NCBI RefSeq assembly: GCF_002217755.1
Contig: NZ_BCFL01000024.1
Coordinates: 124,001 to 188,000, forward strand
Reading direction: 5' to 3'
Length of the DNA stretch: 64,000 bases
Origin: Streptomyces hyaluromycini
GTDB lineage: Bacteria > Actinomycetota > Actinomycetes > Streptomycetales > Streptomycetaceae
The notes beneath the pieces were generated by a model. That model was given only the letters and a program-made list of their open reading frames with translations. It did not search any database and was not told the DNA's origin. The position numbers and the translations under genes are program-made. Shown one piece after another: positions 34,565 to 43,545 of this stretch. Every line of letters starts with the position of its first letter. Within the stretch, counting starts at the first letter, position 1.

Positions 34565-35437
34565 ATGAACCCCTTCGACACGGCTCCGGCGGCGGTGAGC
34601 ACATCGCTGCTGGAGGACTTCTCGCTGGAGATGACCGGCAAGGACGTACCCGGGCTGCAAGAGACCGGGGACACGATCCCCCGGGACACGCGCGTCAACA
34701 TCACCTTCCTCGCCAACGAGAACCTGGAGATGCGGCTGGCCGCCGCCCGGGCCGTGAAGCGGCTCGGCTTCGTACCGGTGCCGCACCTCTCGGCCCGCCG
34801 CCTCGGCTCCAAGGCCGACTTCGAGGGTTTTCTGGCCGGACTGCGAGCCGACGGAACCTGCGACAACGTGTTCACCGTCGGAGGCGACCCCGCCCGCCCG
34901 GAGGGCCCGTACGAGGACTCGCTCTCCCTGATCGAATCGGGTCTGCTGAACGAGTTCGGCGTCCGGCACGTCGGCATCAGCGGCTACCCGGAGGGCCATC
35001 CCGCCATCGCCGAGGACGTCCTGTGGTCGGCGCTGCGGGACAAGAGCGCGGCGCTGGCGGCGCGGGGCCTGGACGGCAGTGTCATCACCCAGTTCGGCTT
35101 CGACGTGGATCCCGTACTCGCCTGGATCGAGCGGGTGCGCGGCATGGACATCGCGCTCCCGGTCCGGATCGGTGTTCCCGGACCGGCCGGGGTGCGGCGC
35201 CTGCTGTCCTACGCGGCCCGCTTCGGCGTCGGCACCAGCGCCACCATCGCCAGGAAGTACGGCCTGTCCCTGACCAACCTCATGGGCACCGCCGGCCCGG
35301 ACCGGTTCCTGCGGGCGCTCGCCGAGGGCTACGACCCCGCCCGCCATGGCGAGGTGAAGGTCCACTTCTACACGTTCGGCGGACTGCGGGCCACCGCCGA
35401 ATGGGCCGCCCGGTTCAGGAAGGAGATCGAGGCATGA
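34565..35437 (+). CDS. Methylenetetrahydrofolate reductase-like protein (MetF family)
   Basis: 290 residues from ATG 34565 with AAGGAG upstream. It has the MetF TIM-barrel pattern: VNITFLANEN, a FTVGGDPARPEGPYEDSL segment resembling the MetF active-site loop, GISGYPEGHP, QFGFDVDPVL and RIGVPGPAG. In LigM-type O-demethylation a dedicated MetF oxidises 5-methyl-THF to methylene-THF (ligM and metF are adjacent in Sphingobium). It follows the demethylase by 110 bp and overlaps purU by four bases (ATGA). Here it probably runs in the oxidative direction, recycling the C1 carrier; that is inferred. Confidence 0.85.
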   Translation: MNPFDTAPAAVSTSLLEDFSLEMTGKDVPGLQETGDTIPRDTRVNITFLANENLEMRLAAARAVKRLGFVPVPHLSARRLGSKADFEGFLAGLRADGTCDNVFTVGGDPARPEGPYEDSLSLIESGLLNEFGVRHVGISGYPEGHPAIAEDVLWSALRDKSAALAARGLDGSVITQFGFDVDPVLAWIERVRGMDIALPVRIGVPGPAGVRRLLSYAARFGVGTSATIARKYGLSLTNLMGTAGPDRFLRALAEGYDPARHGEVKVHFYTFGGLRATAEWAARFRKEIEA

Positions 35438-36342
35438 CGCTCGCCCAGGACAAAGCTGTCCCCTCGGCAAGGAATGCCAGGACGCCCGGTCACCAGGCCT
35501 CCCTGATCGTCCAGGGCGCCGACGCCACCGGCATCGTCTCCGCTCTGACCTCGGTCCTCAGCGGCCACAACGCCAACATCGTGTCCCTGGACCAGTATTC
35601 CGACAACCCGCAGGGCGGCGCCTTCTTCCAGCGCACCGTCTTCACCCTCGACGCCCTCCAGGCGGCCCTGCCCGCTCTGCGAGCCGACCTCGACGAACAC
35701 CTCGTCAAGCGGTACGGCCTCACCTGCACGCTGCGCGACCTGTCCGTCCCGAAGCGGATGGCGGTCTTCGCCAGCAAGTCCGACCACTGCCTCCTCGACC
35801 TGCTGTGGCGCCACCGGCGGGGCCAGCTCCCGGTCGGCATACCGATGGTGATCTCCAATCACCCCGATGTCGCCGAGGAGGTCCGCTCGTTCGGAATCCC
35901 CTTCTTCCACGTGCCGTCGACGGGCCCGGACAAGTCGGCGGCCGAGGCCGAACACCTGCGCCTGCTCAAGGACAACGTCGACTTCGTCGTCCTCGCCCGC
36001 TACATGCAGATCCTCTCCGGTGACTTCATCGAGAAGGCCGGAGTGCCGATCATCAACATCCACCACTCCTTCCTCCCCGCCTTCATCGGCGCCGGGCCGT
36101 ACGCCAAGGCCAAGGAGCGGGGCGTGAAGCTGGTCGGGGCCACCGCCCACTACGTCACCGAGGACCTCGACGAGGGCCCGATCATCGAGCAGGACGTCGT
36201 TCGCGTCAGCCACGCGGACACGGCCGCGGACCTCGCCCGTCGCGGTGCCGACGTCGAACGGGCCGTCCTCTCCCGCGCCGTGCTCTGGCACGCGGAGGAC
36301 AGGGTCGTCCGCAACGGCAACCACACCATCGTCTTCGCCTAG
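35434..36342 (+). CDS. purU: Formyltetrahydrofolate deformylase
   Basis: 302 residues. An N-terminal ACT domain (about 20-95, with GADATGIVSALTSVL) is fused to a formyltransferase-fold hydrolase domain (about 100-302) showing FASKSDHCLLDLL, ISNHPDV, LARYMQILS and the catalytic Asn-His-Asp set in NIHHSFLPAFIGAGPY and LVGATAHYVTEDLDEGPIIEQ. It hydrolyses 10-formyl-THF to formate and THF. In this operon it would free THF for the demethylase and release the demethylated carbon as formate. It is translationally coupled to the MetF gene (ATGA overlap). Confidence 0.95.
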   Translation: MTLAQDKAVPSARNARTPGHQASLIVQGADATGIVSALTSVLSGHNANIVSLDQYSDNPQGGAFFQRTVFTLDALQAALPALRADLDEHLVKRYGLTCTLRDLSVPKRMAVFASKSDHCLLDLLWRHRRGQLPVGIPMVISNHPDVAEEVRSFGIPFFHVPSTGPDKSAAEAEHLRLLKDNVDFVVLARYMQILSGDFIEKAGVPIINIHHSFLPAFIGAGPYAKAKERGVKLVGATAHYVTEDLDEGPIIEQDVVRVSHADTAADLARRGADVERAVLSRAVLWHAEDRVVRNGNHTIVFA

Positions 36343-36517
36343 CAACTCCCTTGTTCCGGCAGGCAAACCGCCCGGCACGGGGACAGGTGGTCCTGTCGCG
36401 CGCCGGAGGACACCAACAGGTTCCGGCGGCCGTACGGCCGCGGCCGCCCGGGCCGTATCCGGCCCGCAGTCCTCTCCACCGGGCGAATCGTTCACCAGCG
36501 GAAGGCTGTTCGCCACC

Positions 36518-37381
36518 ATGACAAGCAGGATCGACGGTTCGAGGATCGCCCGGCGGATCCGGGCCTCGGTCGCCGACCGGGTCGCCGAGGCCGCACGCTC
36601 GGGACGCGTGCCCGGGCTCGCCACCGTCCTCGTCGGCGACGACCCGGCGAGCGCCGTCTACGTCGCCGCCAAACGCCGGGCCGTCCGAGAGGCGGGTATG
36701 CGTGACTTCCACCGGCAGCTGCCCGAGCGGGCCACACAGCTCGAAGTCGCCACCGTCATCGATGAGTTGGCCCACAACCCGGACGTGTCCGGGATCCTCC
36801 TGCAGCTGCCTCTGCCGGCCCACCTGACGGCCGCAACCCTGATCGACCGCATCCCCGTCGCCAAGGACGTGGACGGCCTCACCACCGCGAGCGCCGGCCG
36901 GCTGGCCCGTGGTGAGCGCGGACTGCGCCCCTGCACACCGAGCGGTGTGATCGAACTCCTCGACGCCGAGGGCATCGAGCTCAGGGGCGCGTGCGTCGCG
37001 ATGGTCGGCTGGGGCGAGTTGGTGGGACGCCCGCTGACGCAGCTGCTGCTGCGGCGGGGCGCCACCGTGTCGGTCGCCCACGAGTTCACCGCGGACCTCG
37101 CGGCCGTCACCCGGCCCGCCGACATCGTGGTGGTGGCCACAGGAGTGCGCGGCCTCGTCGGCCCCGAACACGTCAAACCCGGCGCCACCGTCATCGACGC
37201 CGGCATCCACCGCACCCCCGCCGGACTCACGGGAGACGTCCGTGCCGCCGAACTGGACGGCATCGCCGGGCGCATCACGCCCGTGCCCGGCGGGGTCGGG
37301 CCGATGACCATCGCGATGCTCGTGGTCAACACCCTGCGCGCCGCCGAGTGGGGCGCCGAACGGCAGGCCGTGCCGGCATGA
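36518..37381 (+). CDS. folD: Bifunctional methylene-THF dehydrogenase/methenyl-THF cyclohydrolase
   Basis: 287 residues, the usual FolD length, from ATG 36518. Characteristic blocks are DDPASAVYVAAKRRA (the catalytic Lys sits in the YxxxK-like segment), ILLQLPLPAHL, VDGLTTASAGRL, PCTPSGVIELL and a C-terminal PVPGGVGPMTIAML. The NADP Rossmann region has VGWGELVGRPL, where the common GRSxxVGxP has GW in place of GR. It converts methylene-THF to 10-formyl-THF, completing the chain from the MetF-like protein to PurU. It follows purU by 175 bp, and a separate promoter is possible. Confidence 0.95.
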   Translation: MTSRIDGSRIARRIRASVADRVAEAARSGRVPGLATVLVGDDPASAVYVAAKRRAVREAGMRDFHRQLPERATQLEVATVIDELAHNPDVSGILLQLPLPAHLTAATLIDRIPVAKDVDGLTTASAGRLARGERGLRPCTPSGVIELLDAEGIELRGACVAMVGWGELVGRPLTQLLLRRGATVSVAHEFTADLAAVTRPADIVVVATGVRGLVGPEHVKPGATVIDAGIHRTPAGLTGDVRAAELDGIAGRITPVPGGVGPMTIAMLVVNTLRAAEWGAERQAVPA

Positions 37382-37415
37382 CCCGGGGCCGGGTGGTTGT
37401 CCGCAGGGAAATCGT

Positions 37416-37436
37416 CGGGGACCGCATACGGCCCCG
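37416..37436. terminator. Possible terminator between convergent genes
   Basis: CGGGGACCG-CATA-CGGCCCCG forms an eight-pair stem with one bulged A, between the folD stop and the converging MBL-fold gene. This is weaker than the other terminators in the window. Confidence 0.35.
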
Positions 37437-37471
37437 CGCCTGCGTGTGTTCCTCGTCGCGGGCGACACCGG

Positions 37472-38611
37472 TCAGGGGGTCGCCCCCCGTCGGCGCACGG
37501 CGAAGTGCGTCAGGTCCGAACCCAGCAGCATGCGGCCGCCGTAGTCGGCGTCGCGCGCGCTGTCGGACAGCAGACGACGCCAGGTGGTGTCGCTGACCGC
37601 GGTCTGCTGTCCGGGGCTGAGGTGGGTGGCCACGAGCGTACGGGCGTCCGCCTCGGCTGCGACGCGGCCGAGTCGGGCCACGTCGGTGTGGCCGGCCAGG
37701 ATGTGGTCGATCAGGGTCTGCGGCAGCCCGAGGCCGGCCAGCCCGTCGGGGTGGAGCGCCTCGTGCACCAGCACGTCCGCGCCACGGGCGAGCGTCACGA
37801 CGTTCGGCGTGGGAGTGGTGTCGCCGGAGAAGACGACGCTGCCGTGGTCGGTGTCGAAGCGGTAGGCGTACGCGGGGAACACAGCACCGTGCGGGACCAG
37901 GACCGCGGAGACCTTGAGGTCGTCGTTCTCCATGACGGTGAAGGGCCGCATGGCCGGTGCCGTGCGGGCCGCCGAGGCCTGGGTGCCGGCGGGAGGCAGT
38001 ACGTCGTGGACGTTCAGCAGGGCACCCGGGTCGGTACCCGTGTGCTCGGCCATGAAGAAGGTGGGGGAAGCCGCGTACGCCTGCCCCGCCAGCCGGGTCA
38101 TCCCGACCGTTCCCGGCAGTGGCCCGGGAGCACCCGTGACGGTGGAGGACATGCCGGCCGGACCGGGGCCGTACACGTCGATGGGCTCCTGGAAGCCCTG
38201 CGAGCCCGAGGCGCCGGCCGCCAGCATGGGGAAGGCGTAGTAGTCGACGATGTGGTCGGCGTGCAGATGGGTGAGGAAGATGCCGGCCAGCGAGGGCATC
38301 GAGAGCCCTGCACGCAGGTACTGGGTGACCGCTCCGCGTCCGCAGTCGACCACGTAGGTGCGGCCGTTGACGACGACCGCGGAGGAAATGCCGTACCGGG
38401 TCGCGAGCGGCGGGGGCCCGCCGTTGGTCCCCAGCAAGGTCAGCGAGAGACCGCTTCCGGAACTGCTCGGCGCTGTCACCTGCGTGGCGGCCGAAGCCCG
38501 TTCAGCGCTCAGCAGCGGTACCGCGACGGCGGAGGCCGATGCGGCCACCGCGCCCAGCAGCCTTCGGCGGGACGGGTACGCGTCCGGGGAATCGCTCATC
38601 GACTCACACAT
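37472..38611 (-). CDS. Tat-exported metallo-beta-lactamase-fold hydrolase
   Basis: 379 residues from ATG 38611 (GGAATG upstream). The N-terminus holds a twin-arginine signal (SRRRLLGAVAASAS, cleavage near AERASA). The mature domain (about 55-379) is an MBL fold with the metal ligands THLHADHIVDYY, VFSGDTTPT and TDVARLG, and is of the arylsulfatase/tRNase Z-like type, with DCGRGAVTQYLRAG upstream. It is exported folded with its metals. The substrate is unknown: phosphodiester, sulfate ester or lactone are all possible. It stands alone, facing the folD operon. Confidence 0.87.
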   Translation of the reverse strand: MCESMSDSPDAYPSRRRLLGAVAASASAVAVPLLSAERASAATQVTAPSSSGSGLSLTLLGTNGGPPPLATRYGISSAVVVNGRTYVVDCGRGAVTQYLRAGLSMPSLAGIFLTHLHADHIVDYYAFPMLAAGASGSQGFQEPIDVYGPGPAGMSSTVTGAPGPLPGTVGMTRLAGQAYAASPTFFMAEHTGTDPGALLNVHDVLPPAGTQASAARTAPAMRPFTVMENDDLKVSAVLVPHGAVFPAYAYRFDTDHGSVVFSGDTTPTPNVVTLARGADVLVHEALHPDGLAGLGLPQTLIDHILAGHTDVARLGRVAAEADARTLVATHLSPGQQTAVSDTTWRRLLSDSARDADYGGRMLLGSDLTHFAVRRRGATP

Positions 38612-38863
38612 GGCGGAACATTCCTTCGTGCGGCTCGAATGGTGCGCTGCCACAGTCGCCACCGGGAGCTGTACGGTCCAGAGTCCGATGCGCAGCATGA
38701 GGTTGCGCAGCACGACGGCTGCTCCGCTTGCCCCGAGCCGCCACGGGGTCCGGCGCAGTCCGTGCCGGCCCCGGCCGCCCTCAGATGAACGCCTGATCGC
38801 TGTCCTTGCGCACGCCCCAGCCGTACCGGCCTCGACCGCCCGTGACCTGCCGTGCTGCGCGCC

Positions 38864-39883
38864 TCACCGCCGCCGCTGGTCGGCGCGCAGCTCGAAGTCG
38901 CCGTAGCTGTTGTCGACCGGGTTGACCGTGACGCCGGGTGCGACGATCTCGTCGATGGCGTCGAGCACGTCGGCCGACAGCGTGACATCGGCGGCGGGCA
39001 GGAACGCCTCCAGCTGTTCCATGGTGCGGGGCCCGATGATCGCCGAGGTGACGCCGGGGTGGTTGACGACGAAGGCGACGGCGAGCTCGATGAGCGTGAG
39101 ACCGGCCTTCTCCGCCAGGACGGCGAGTTGTTCGACGGCGTCGAGCTTGCGCTGGTTGGCGGGGGTACTCATGTCGAAGCGGGCCTGGGGGCGGGCCGCG
39201 GAGGCGGGCCCCTCGGTGGCGTGCTTGCGGTAGCGGCCGGAGAGCCAGCCTCCGGAGAGCGGACTGTACGTGAGGGTGCCCATGCCGTGGCGGCGCACGG
39301 TGGGAAGCACGTCCTCCTCGATACCGCGGACCAGGATCGAGTACGGCGGCTGTTCGGTCACGAACCGCTCCAGGTTCCGCTCGCGCGAGACCCACTGGGC
39401 CTCGACGATCTGGGAGCCGGAGTAGGACGAGGATCCGATGTAACGGACCTTGCCCTGGTGGACGAGGTCGGAGAGGGCGCCGAGGGTCTCCGAGACGTCG
39501 GTGTCCGGGCTGGGGCGGTGGACCTGGTAGAGGTCGATGTGGTCGGTGCCGAGCCGGCGCAGGGAGTTCTCGACCTCGCGGATGATCCAACGCCGCGAGC
39601 CGCCCCGCTGGTTGGGGTCGTCCCGGTCCATCGGCATGAAGAACTTGGTCGCCAGGAACACGTCCTCGCGGCGGCCCTTGAGGGCCTTGCCGACGATCTC
39701 CTCCGAGACACCGGCGGAGTACACGTCCGCGGTGTCGACGAAGTTGATCCCCGCGTCGAGGGCGCGGTGGATGATCCGGATCGAGTCGGCTTCGTCCTCG
39801 TTGCCCCAGGGGCCGAACATCATCGCGCCCAGGCAGAGCGGGCTGACCTGGACACCGGTGCGGCCGAGCGGTCGGTACTGCAT
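38864..39883 (-). CDS. Aldo/keto reductase
   Basis: 339 residues from ATG 39883, with GAGGAG eleven bases upstream. It is a TIM-barrel NADPH oxidoreductase: catalytic Asp and Tyr in FVDTADVYSAGVSEE, Lys in LATKFFMPM, and His in YQVHRPSPD. GVTSAIIGPRTMEQLE is the C-terminal cofactor-binding segment of the tas/YajO-like branch. It lies 28 bp downstream of the XRE regulator on the same strand and is likely co-transcribed with it. The physiological substrate is unknown. Confidence 0.92.
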   Translation of the reverse strand: MQYRPLGRTGVQVSPLCLGAMMFGPWGNEDEADSIRIIHRALDAGINFVDTADVYSAGVSEEIVGKALKGRREDVFLATKFFMPMDRDDPNQRGGSRRWIIREVENSLRRLGTDHIDLYQVHRPSPDTDVSETLGALSDLVHQGKVRYIGSSSYSGSQIVEAQWVSRERNLERFVTEQPPYSILVRGIEEDVLPTVRRHGMGTLTYSPLSGGWLSGRYRKHATEGPASAARPQARFDMSTPANQRKLDAVEQLAVLAEKAGLTLIELAVAFVVNHPGVTSAIIGPRTMEQLEAFLPAADVTLSADVLDAIDEIVAPGVTVNPVDNSYGDFELRADQRRR

Positions 39884-39911
39884 GAAACGGTTCTCCTCGA
39901 TCGTGTGGCGG

Positions 39912-40808
39912 TCAGTCGTGCACAGTGGGGGCGACGGTGCCGGAACCGGCCCAGCTGGCGAGCAGGCCCAGGGCCTCCCGCTCCCGGGAGTCCGGTTCCG
40001 GGGTGTAGAAGTTGAGGCGCAGGCCGGGATCGGCCGGCAGGTCCATCGCCTCGTAGGGCAACGCGAGATCACCGACCAGCGGGTGGTGGAGGTTCTTGAC
40101 GCCGGAGCGGTGGAACTTCACGTCATGGCGGGCCCACCTGCGGACGAAGTCGTCGCTCTTGGTCGTCAGTTCTCCGATCAGATCGGTGAGCGCCTTGTCG
40201 TGGGGCGCCCGGCCCGTCTCGGTGCGCAGGAAGGCGACCGCGTCGTCGGCGCCCTTTTCCCAGTCCGTCCAGAACTCCCGGCTGGCGGGGTCGAGGAACA
40301 TGAAGCGGGCGCTGTTGACCGGACCGCGCCGGGCGAACAGCGGCGAGTCGAAGACGGGTGCGTACAGCGCCCGTCCCAGCGTGTTGGCGGCCAGGATGTC
40401 GAAGCGCGCGTTGCGTACGTACGCCGGCACGTCGGTCATCGAGTCGAGCAGCCGCAGGATCGTGGGGCGCACGCGGGACGCGGTCACCGTGGGCCGTCGC
40501 CCCGACGGCGTCGCCGCGCGGGCGAGGTCGTAGAGGTGGGTGCGTTCGGCCTCGTCCAGCTGGAGCGCTTGCGCGAGGGAGTCGAGCACCGAGTCCGAAG
40601 CGCCGGTGAGATTCCCGCGCTCCAGCCGGATGTAGTAGTCCACGCTCATGCCCGCGAGCAGGGCGACCTCCTCGCGGCGGAGGCCGGCGACACGGCGGTT
40701 CCCGCCGTAGACCGGCAGCCCGGCCTGCTCGGGGGTGATCCGGGCCCGCCGGGTGCTCAGGAACTCGCGGACCTCGGCCGCCGGAGTCTTCCTGCCGGTG
40801 TCAGCCAT
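39912..40808 (-). CDS. XRE-family regulator with MmyB-like ligand domain
   Basis: 298 residues. The helix-turn-helix is at about 35-90 (VAGLRREEVALLAGMSVDYYIRLERG) and the MmyB-type ligand-binding domain at about 110-285, containing VTASRVRPTILRLLDSM and FLDPASREFWTDWEKGADD. This architecture is abundant in Streptomyces, and the C-terminal domain of a solved homologue binds a fatty-acid-like ligand. It is flanked by aldo/keto reductases, one co-directional and one divergent, and probably controls both. Confidence 0.92.
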   Translation of the reverse strand: MADTGRKTPAAEVREFLSTRRARITPEQAGLPVYGGNRRVAGLRREEVALLAGMSVDYYIRLERGNLTGASDSVLDSLAQALQLDEAERTHLYDLARAATPSGRRPTVTASRVRPTILRLLDSMTDVPAYVRNARFDILAANTLGRALYAPVFDSPLFARRGPVNSARFMFLDPASREFWTDWEKGADDAVAFLRTETGRAPHDKALTDLIGELTTKSDDFVRRWARHDVKFHRSGVKNLHHPLVGDLALPYEAMDLPADPGLRLNFYTPEPDSREREALGLLASWAGSGTVAPTVHD

Positions 40809-41156
40809 GCTCGGGCCCCGGAGTTTCTGCGGTGGCAGCGAGGGCGGACATGCGGTGGCTCCTTCTGGTCGTCGTGTCCTGATCGTCGTGCTTCCTGTGC
40901 CGGTCTCCTCACGGTAGATCCGTCGGCAGGTGCCTGCGAGGTACTGCCATTACCTGGAAGAGCAGTGACTCCCACCTGCGGGCCGAGGCGCGGTTCCCTG
41001 GAGAGGGCGGAGGTCCCGGCCGACCGCGACCGGGCCCGCACCGGAGACCGATCTGTCCGAAGGAGCACCGTGCGCACAGCGCCTCTGCCGGGCACCGGCG
41101 ACGTCCGCACCGGGCGTACAGCCGGCCCGGGCCGGCCATACCGAAAGGTTCGTGTG
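40809..41156. other. Divergent intergenic region, XRE regulator versus aldo/keto reductase
   Basis: About 350 bp. It should hold both promoters. An in-frame GTG at 41070 with AAGGAG in front could extend the rightward reductase by 29 residues, but the family usually begins near ATG 41157. No striking dyad was seen. Confidence 0.5.
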
Positions 41157-42041
41157 ATGCAGACCCTCACCCTCAACAACGGCGTCGAGATGCCCGCCCT
41201 CGGACTCGGCGTCTTCCAGACCCCGCCGGACGAGACCCGGGCCGCCGTCACGGCCGCGCTCGACCTCGGCTACCGGCACATCGACACCGCCGCCGCGTAC
41301 GGCAACGAACGCGAGGTCGGCCGGGCCATCCGCGAATCCGCCGTACCCCGCGAGGAGATCTTCGTCGAGACGAAGATCTGGATCAGCGACTACGGGTACG
41401 ACGAGACCCTGCACGGCTTCGACAAGAGCGCCGCCAAGCTGGGCGTCGACCGCATCGACCTGCTCATCCTGCACCAGGCCCTCCCGTCGGACTTCGACAG
41501 GACCCTCGCCGCCTACCGCGCCCTGGAGAAGCTCCTGGCCGACGGCAGGGTCCGGGCCATCGGCGTCAGCAATTTCATGGTCGACCACCTGACCGCGCTG
41601 CTCGACGCCACCGCCGTCGTCCCCGCTGTCAACCAGCTGGAGATCCACCCCTACTTCCAGCAGGCCGCCGTCCTCGGCTTCGACGACCAGCACGGCATCC
41701 TCAACCAGGCGTGGTCCCCCATCGGCGGCATCACCTTCTACCCGGGCTACGGCGAGAACCGCAGCAGTGTCCTGGAGGACTCCGTCGTCACCGGCATCGC
41801 CGAGGCGCACGGCAAGAGTCCCGCCCAGGTGCTGCTCCGCTGGGGCCTGCAGCACGGCCGCTCCGTGATCCCCAAGTCGACCAAGCGCCGGCGCATCGCC
41901 GAGAACATCGACGTCTTCGACTTCGAGCTGACCGCAGACGAGCTGAAGGCCCTCGACGCCCTGGAGACCGGCCGCCGCGGCGGCCCCGAGCCGGAGAACG
42001 TCACCCTCGCCGCCTACGGCCGTGCCATCCCCGAAGCCTGA
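41157..42041 (+). CDS. Aldo/keto reductase, AKR5-like (2,5-diketo-gluconate reductase type)
   Basis: 294 residues. The catalytic tetrad is visible: Asp and Tyr in GYRHIDTAAAYGNEREVG, Lys in FVETKIWIS, and His in LLILHQALP. IPKSTKRRRIAENIDVFDF is the NADPH 2'-phosphate-binding loop. It is a soluble NADPH-dependent carbonyl reductase of broad possible substrate range. It is transcribed away from the XRE regulator and followed at once by an alcohol-dehydrogenase remnant. The alternative GTG start at 41070 has a better ribosome site. Confidence 0.9.
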   Translation: MQTLTLNNGVEMPALGLGVFQTPPDETRAAVTAALDLGYRHIDTAAAYGNEREVGRAIRESAVPREEIFVETKIWISDYGYDETLHGFDKSAAKLGVDRIDLLILHQALPSDFDRTLAAYRALEKLLADGRVRAIGVSNFMVDHLTALLDATAVVPAVNQLEIHPYFQQAAVLGFDDQHGILNQAWSPIGGITFYPGYGENRSSVLEDSVVTGIAEAHGKSPAQVLLRWGLQHGRSVIPKSTKRRRIAENIDVFDFELTADELKALDALETGRRGGPEPENVTLAAYGRAIPEA

Positions 42042-42288
42042 CACCACCTTCAGCCCGCTCGTCCCCGGCCACGAGATCGTCGGCCGGGTGATCGTGTTCG
42101 GCTCCGAGGTCACCCGCCGCCAGGTCGACGACTGCCTCAAGGGCCACACCCTGGTCTTCGGCAGCCCCGACCCCGTCGAACCGGGCGCCCACACTCAGGG
42201 CGGCCACTCCGAGGCGATCGTCGCCCCCCTCCGCACTCCGACCCGCGGCATCCAGGTCAGGAAAGAACCGGAATGCATGATTCCGTGA
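42022..42288 (+). pseudogene. Remnant of zinc alcohol dehydrogenase
   Basis: An 88-codon frame that fuses two distant parts of a cinnamyl-alcohol/YahK-type zinc dehydrogenase. PLVPGHEIVGRV and GSEVTRRQVDD are the GHE catalytic-zinc region. Then, with the structural-zinc Cys cluster deleted, it continues into CLKGHTLVFGSPDP and TQGGHSEAIV. The NAD-binding domain is absent. It is an internal deletion plus a C-terminal truncation, so not functional. Confidence 0.75.
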
Positions 42289-42630
42289 CAACTATCACAG
42301 CAGATCCGGCACCTAGGCGTGCCGGATAGTAGAGGCCGCTCTCACGACATATGGGATTTGTCCGTCCTGGGGCGCGCATGCGCCACGCCTGGATTCACGG
42401 CTCTCCGCCCGCGAGCCATCTTCATCCGTTCCGCGCGCACGCAGGGATCCTGACGGGGCGACAGAATTCCGCACAGACCCCGGGAAACGAACCAGCGCGC
42501 CCCACTCCCATGGCAAGGGCCGCCCGAGCCTACGAAGCGAGCTAGTACCGAGGCCCTTTGCGCTCCATGTGAAGACGTCCTAAGAATGACGACCCGCAGG
42601 ACGACGCCGCAGCTCAGGAGCGGGTTACGC
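42289..42630. other. Intergenic region before the CAP-domain gene
   Basis: About 340 bp with the hairpin at 42304-42327 and no convincing gene; short frames on either strand have no domain-like content. The promoter of the CAP-domain gene must lie in its right half. Confidence 0.6.
42304..42327. terminator. Hairpin terminator
   Basis: A 9-bp perfect stem ATCCGGCAC/GTGCCGGAT with a CTAGGC loop, directly after the dehydrogenase remnant. Confidence 0.75.
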
Positions 42631-43545
42631 ATGGGTAGACATCGTAAGAACACGCATTACCGGCGGATAGTCATCGCTGCCGTCGCCGTGGGCACCGTGG
42701 GCATACCGTCCGCCGCCATGGCCTGTACCAACTGGCCCGGCAGCGGCGGACAGCGGTCCGACAGCGCCGAGAGCAGCGCAGCGAAGGACTCGTGGACCAC
42801 GACGGGCTGGTGGAACAACGCGAACTGGGGCCGCCCCTGGGACGCCGGCCAGACCGCCGAGCCCTCGCGGACGACATCGGCGACGCCGAGCGCCACGAAG
42901 ACGCCGAGCGCCTCCGCGAGCGCCACGAAGACGCCGAGCGCCTCCGCGAGCGCCACGAAGGCACCGAGCGCCCCCAAGGCTTCTCACTCCCCTGCGAGCG
43001 CCGTGAAGACCACCGCGCCGAGGCCGAAGGCCACAGCGCCCTGGCACACCGTACGGACCACCGCTCCCAAGCCCAGCATCACCGCGTCGCCCAGCACCCC
43101 GAAGGCCACCACCACCGCTTCCGCGGCCCCCAAGCCGTCGAGCACCCCGAAGGCCACCGCCACGGCGTCCGGAGTCGTCGCTCGCATCCTGGAACTCGTC
43201 AATGCCGAGCGCAGCAAGGTCGGCTGTTCGGCCCTGACCCTGAACACGACCCTGTCCAAGGTCGCGCAGGCACACAGCGAGGACATGGCGCTTCACCAGA
43301 ACATGTCGCACGTCGGGTCCGACGGCTCCTCCCCCGGAGACCGGCTCACCAGTGCCGGGTACACCTGGAGCGCCTACGGCGAGAACGTGGCCTACGGTTA
43401 CGCCTCCCCCGAGCAGGTCATGGCAGGCTGGATGGCCAGCCCCGGCCACAAGGCCAACATCCTCAACTGCACGTTCAAGGAGATCGGCGTCGGTCTCGCA
43501 CAGCCCAACAGCTACTGGACCCAGGACTTCGGCACCGCCCGTTGA
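42631..43545 (+). CDS. Secreted CAP-domain (SCP/PR1-like) protein
   Basis: 304 residues from ATG 42631, with CAGGAG ten bases upstream. A basic N-terminus and hydrophobic segment (RRIVIAAVAVGTVGIPSAAMA) form a signal peptide. A low-complexity Ser/Thr/Ala/Pro/Lys linker (about 55-185) includes a 10-residue tandem repeat. The CAP domain (about 187-304) has LVNAERSKVGCSALTLN, AHSEDMALHQNMSHVG, YGENVAYG and SPGHKANILN, with both family His residues. Bacterial CAP proteins are extracellular and of unknown biochemistry. It is the last gene before the accessory region. Confidence 0.92.
   Translation: MGRHRKNTHYRRIVIAAVAVGTVGIPSAAMACTNWPGSGGQRSDSAESSAAKDSWTTTGWWNNANWGRPWDAGQTAEPSRTTSATPSATKTPSASASATKTPSASASATKAPSAPKASHSPASAVKTTAPRPKATAPWHTVRTTAPKPSITASPSTPKATTTASAAPKPSSTPKATATASGVVARILELVNAERSKVGCSALTLNTTLSKVAQAHSEDMALHQNMSHVGSDGSSPGDRLTSAGYTWSAYGENVAYGYASPEQVMAGWMASPGHKANILNCTFKEIGVGLAQPNSYWTQDFGTAR
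42891..42980 (+). repeat. 30-bp tandem repeat inside the CAP gene
   Basis: The unit CGCCACGAAGACGCCGAGCG plus CCTCCGCGAG occurs exactly at 42891-42920 and 42921-42950, with a third, partial and slightly changed copy from 42951. It encodes a Lys/Ser/Ala-rich linker repeat and is a likely slippage site. Confidence 0.9.

Noticed and set aside
42891..42980. CRISPR-like array
   Set aside because: The 30-bp repeats are contiguous with no spacers and lie in frame inside a low-complexity protein linker.
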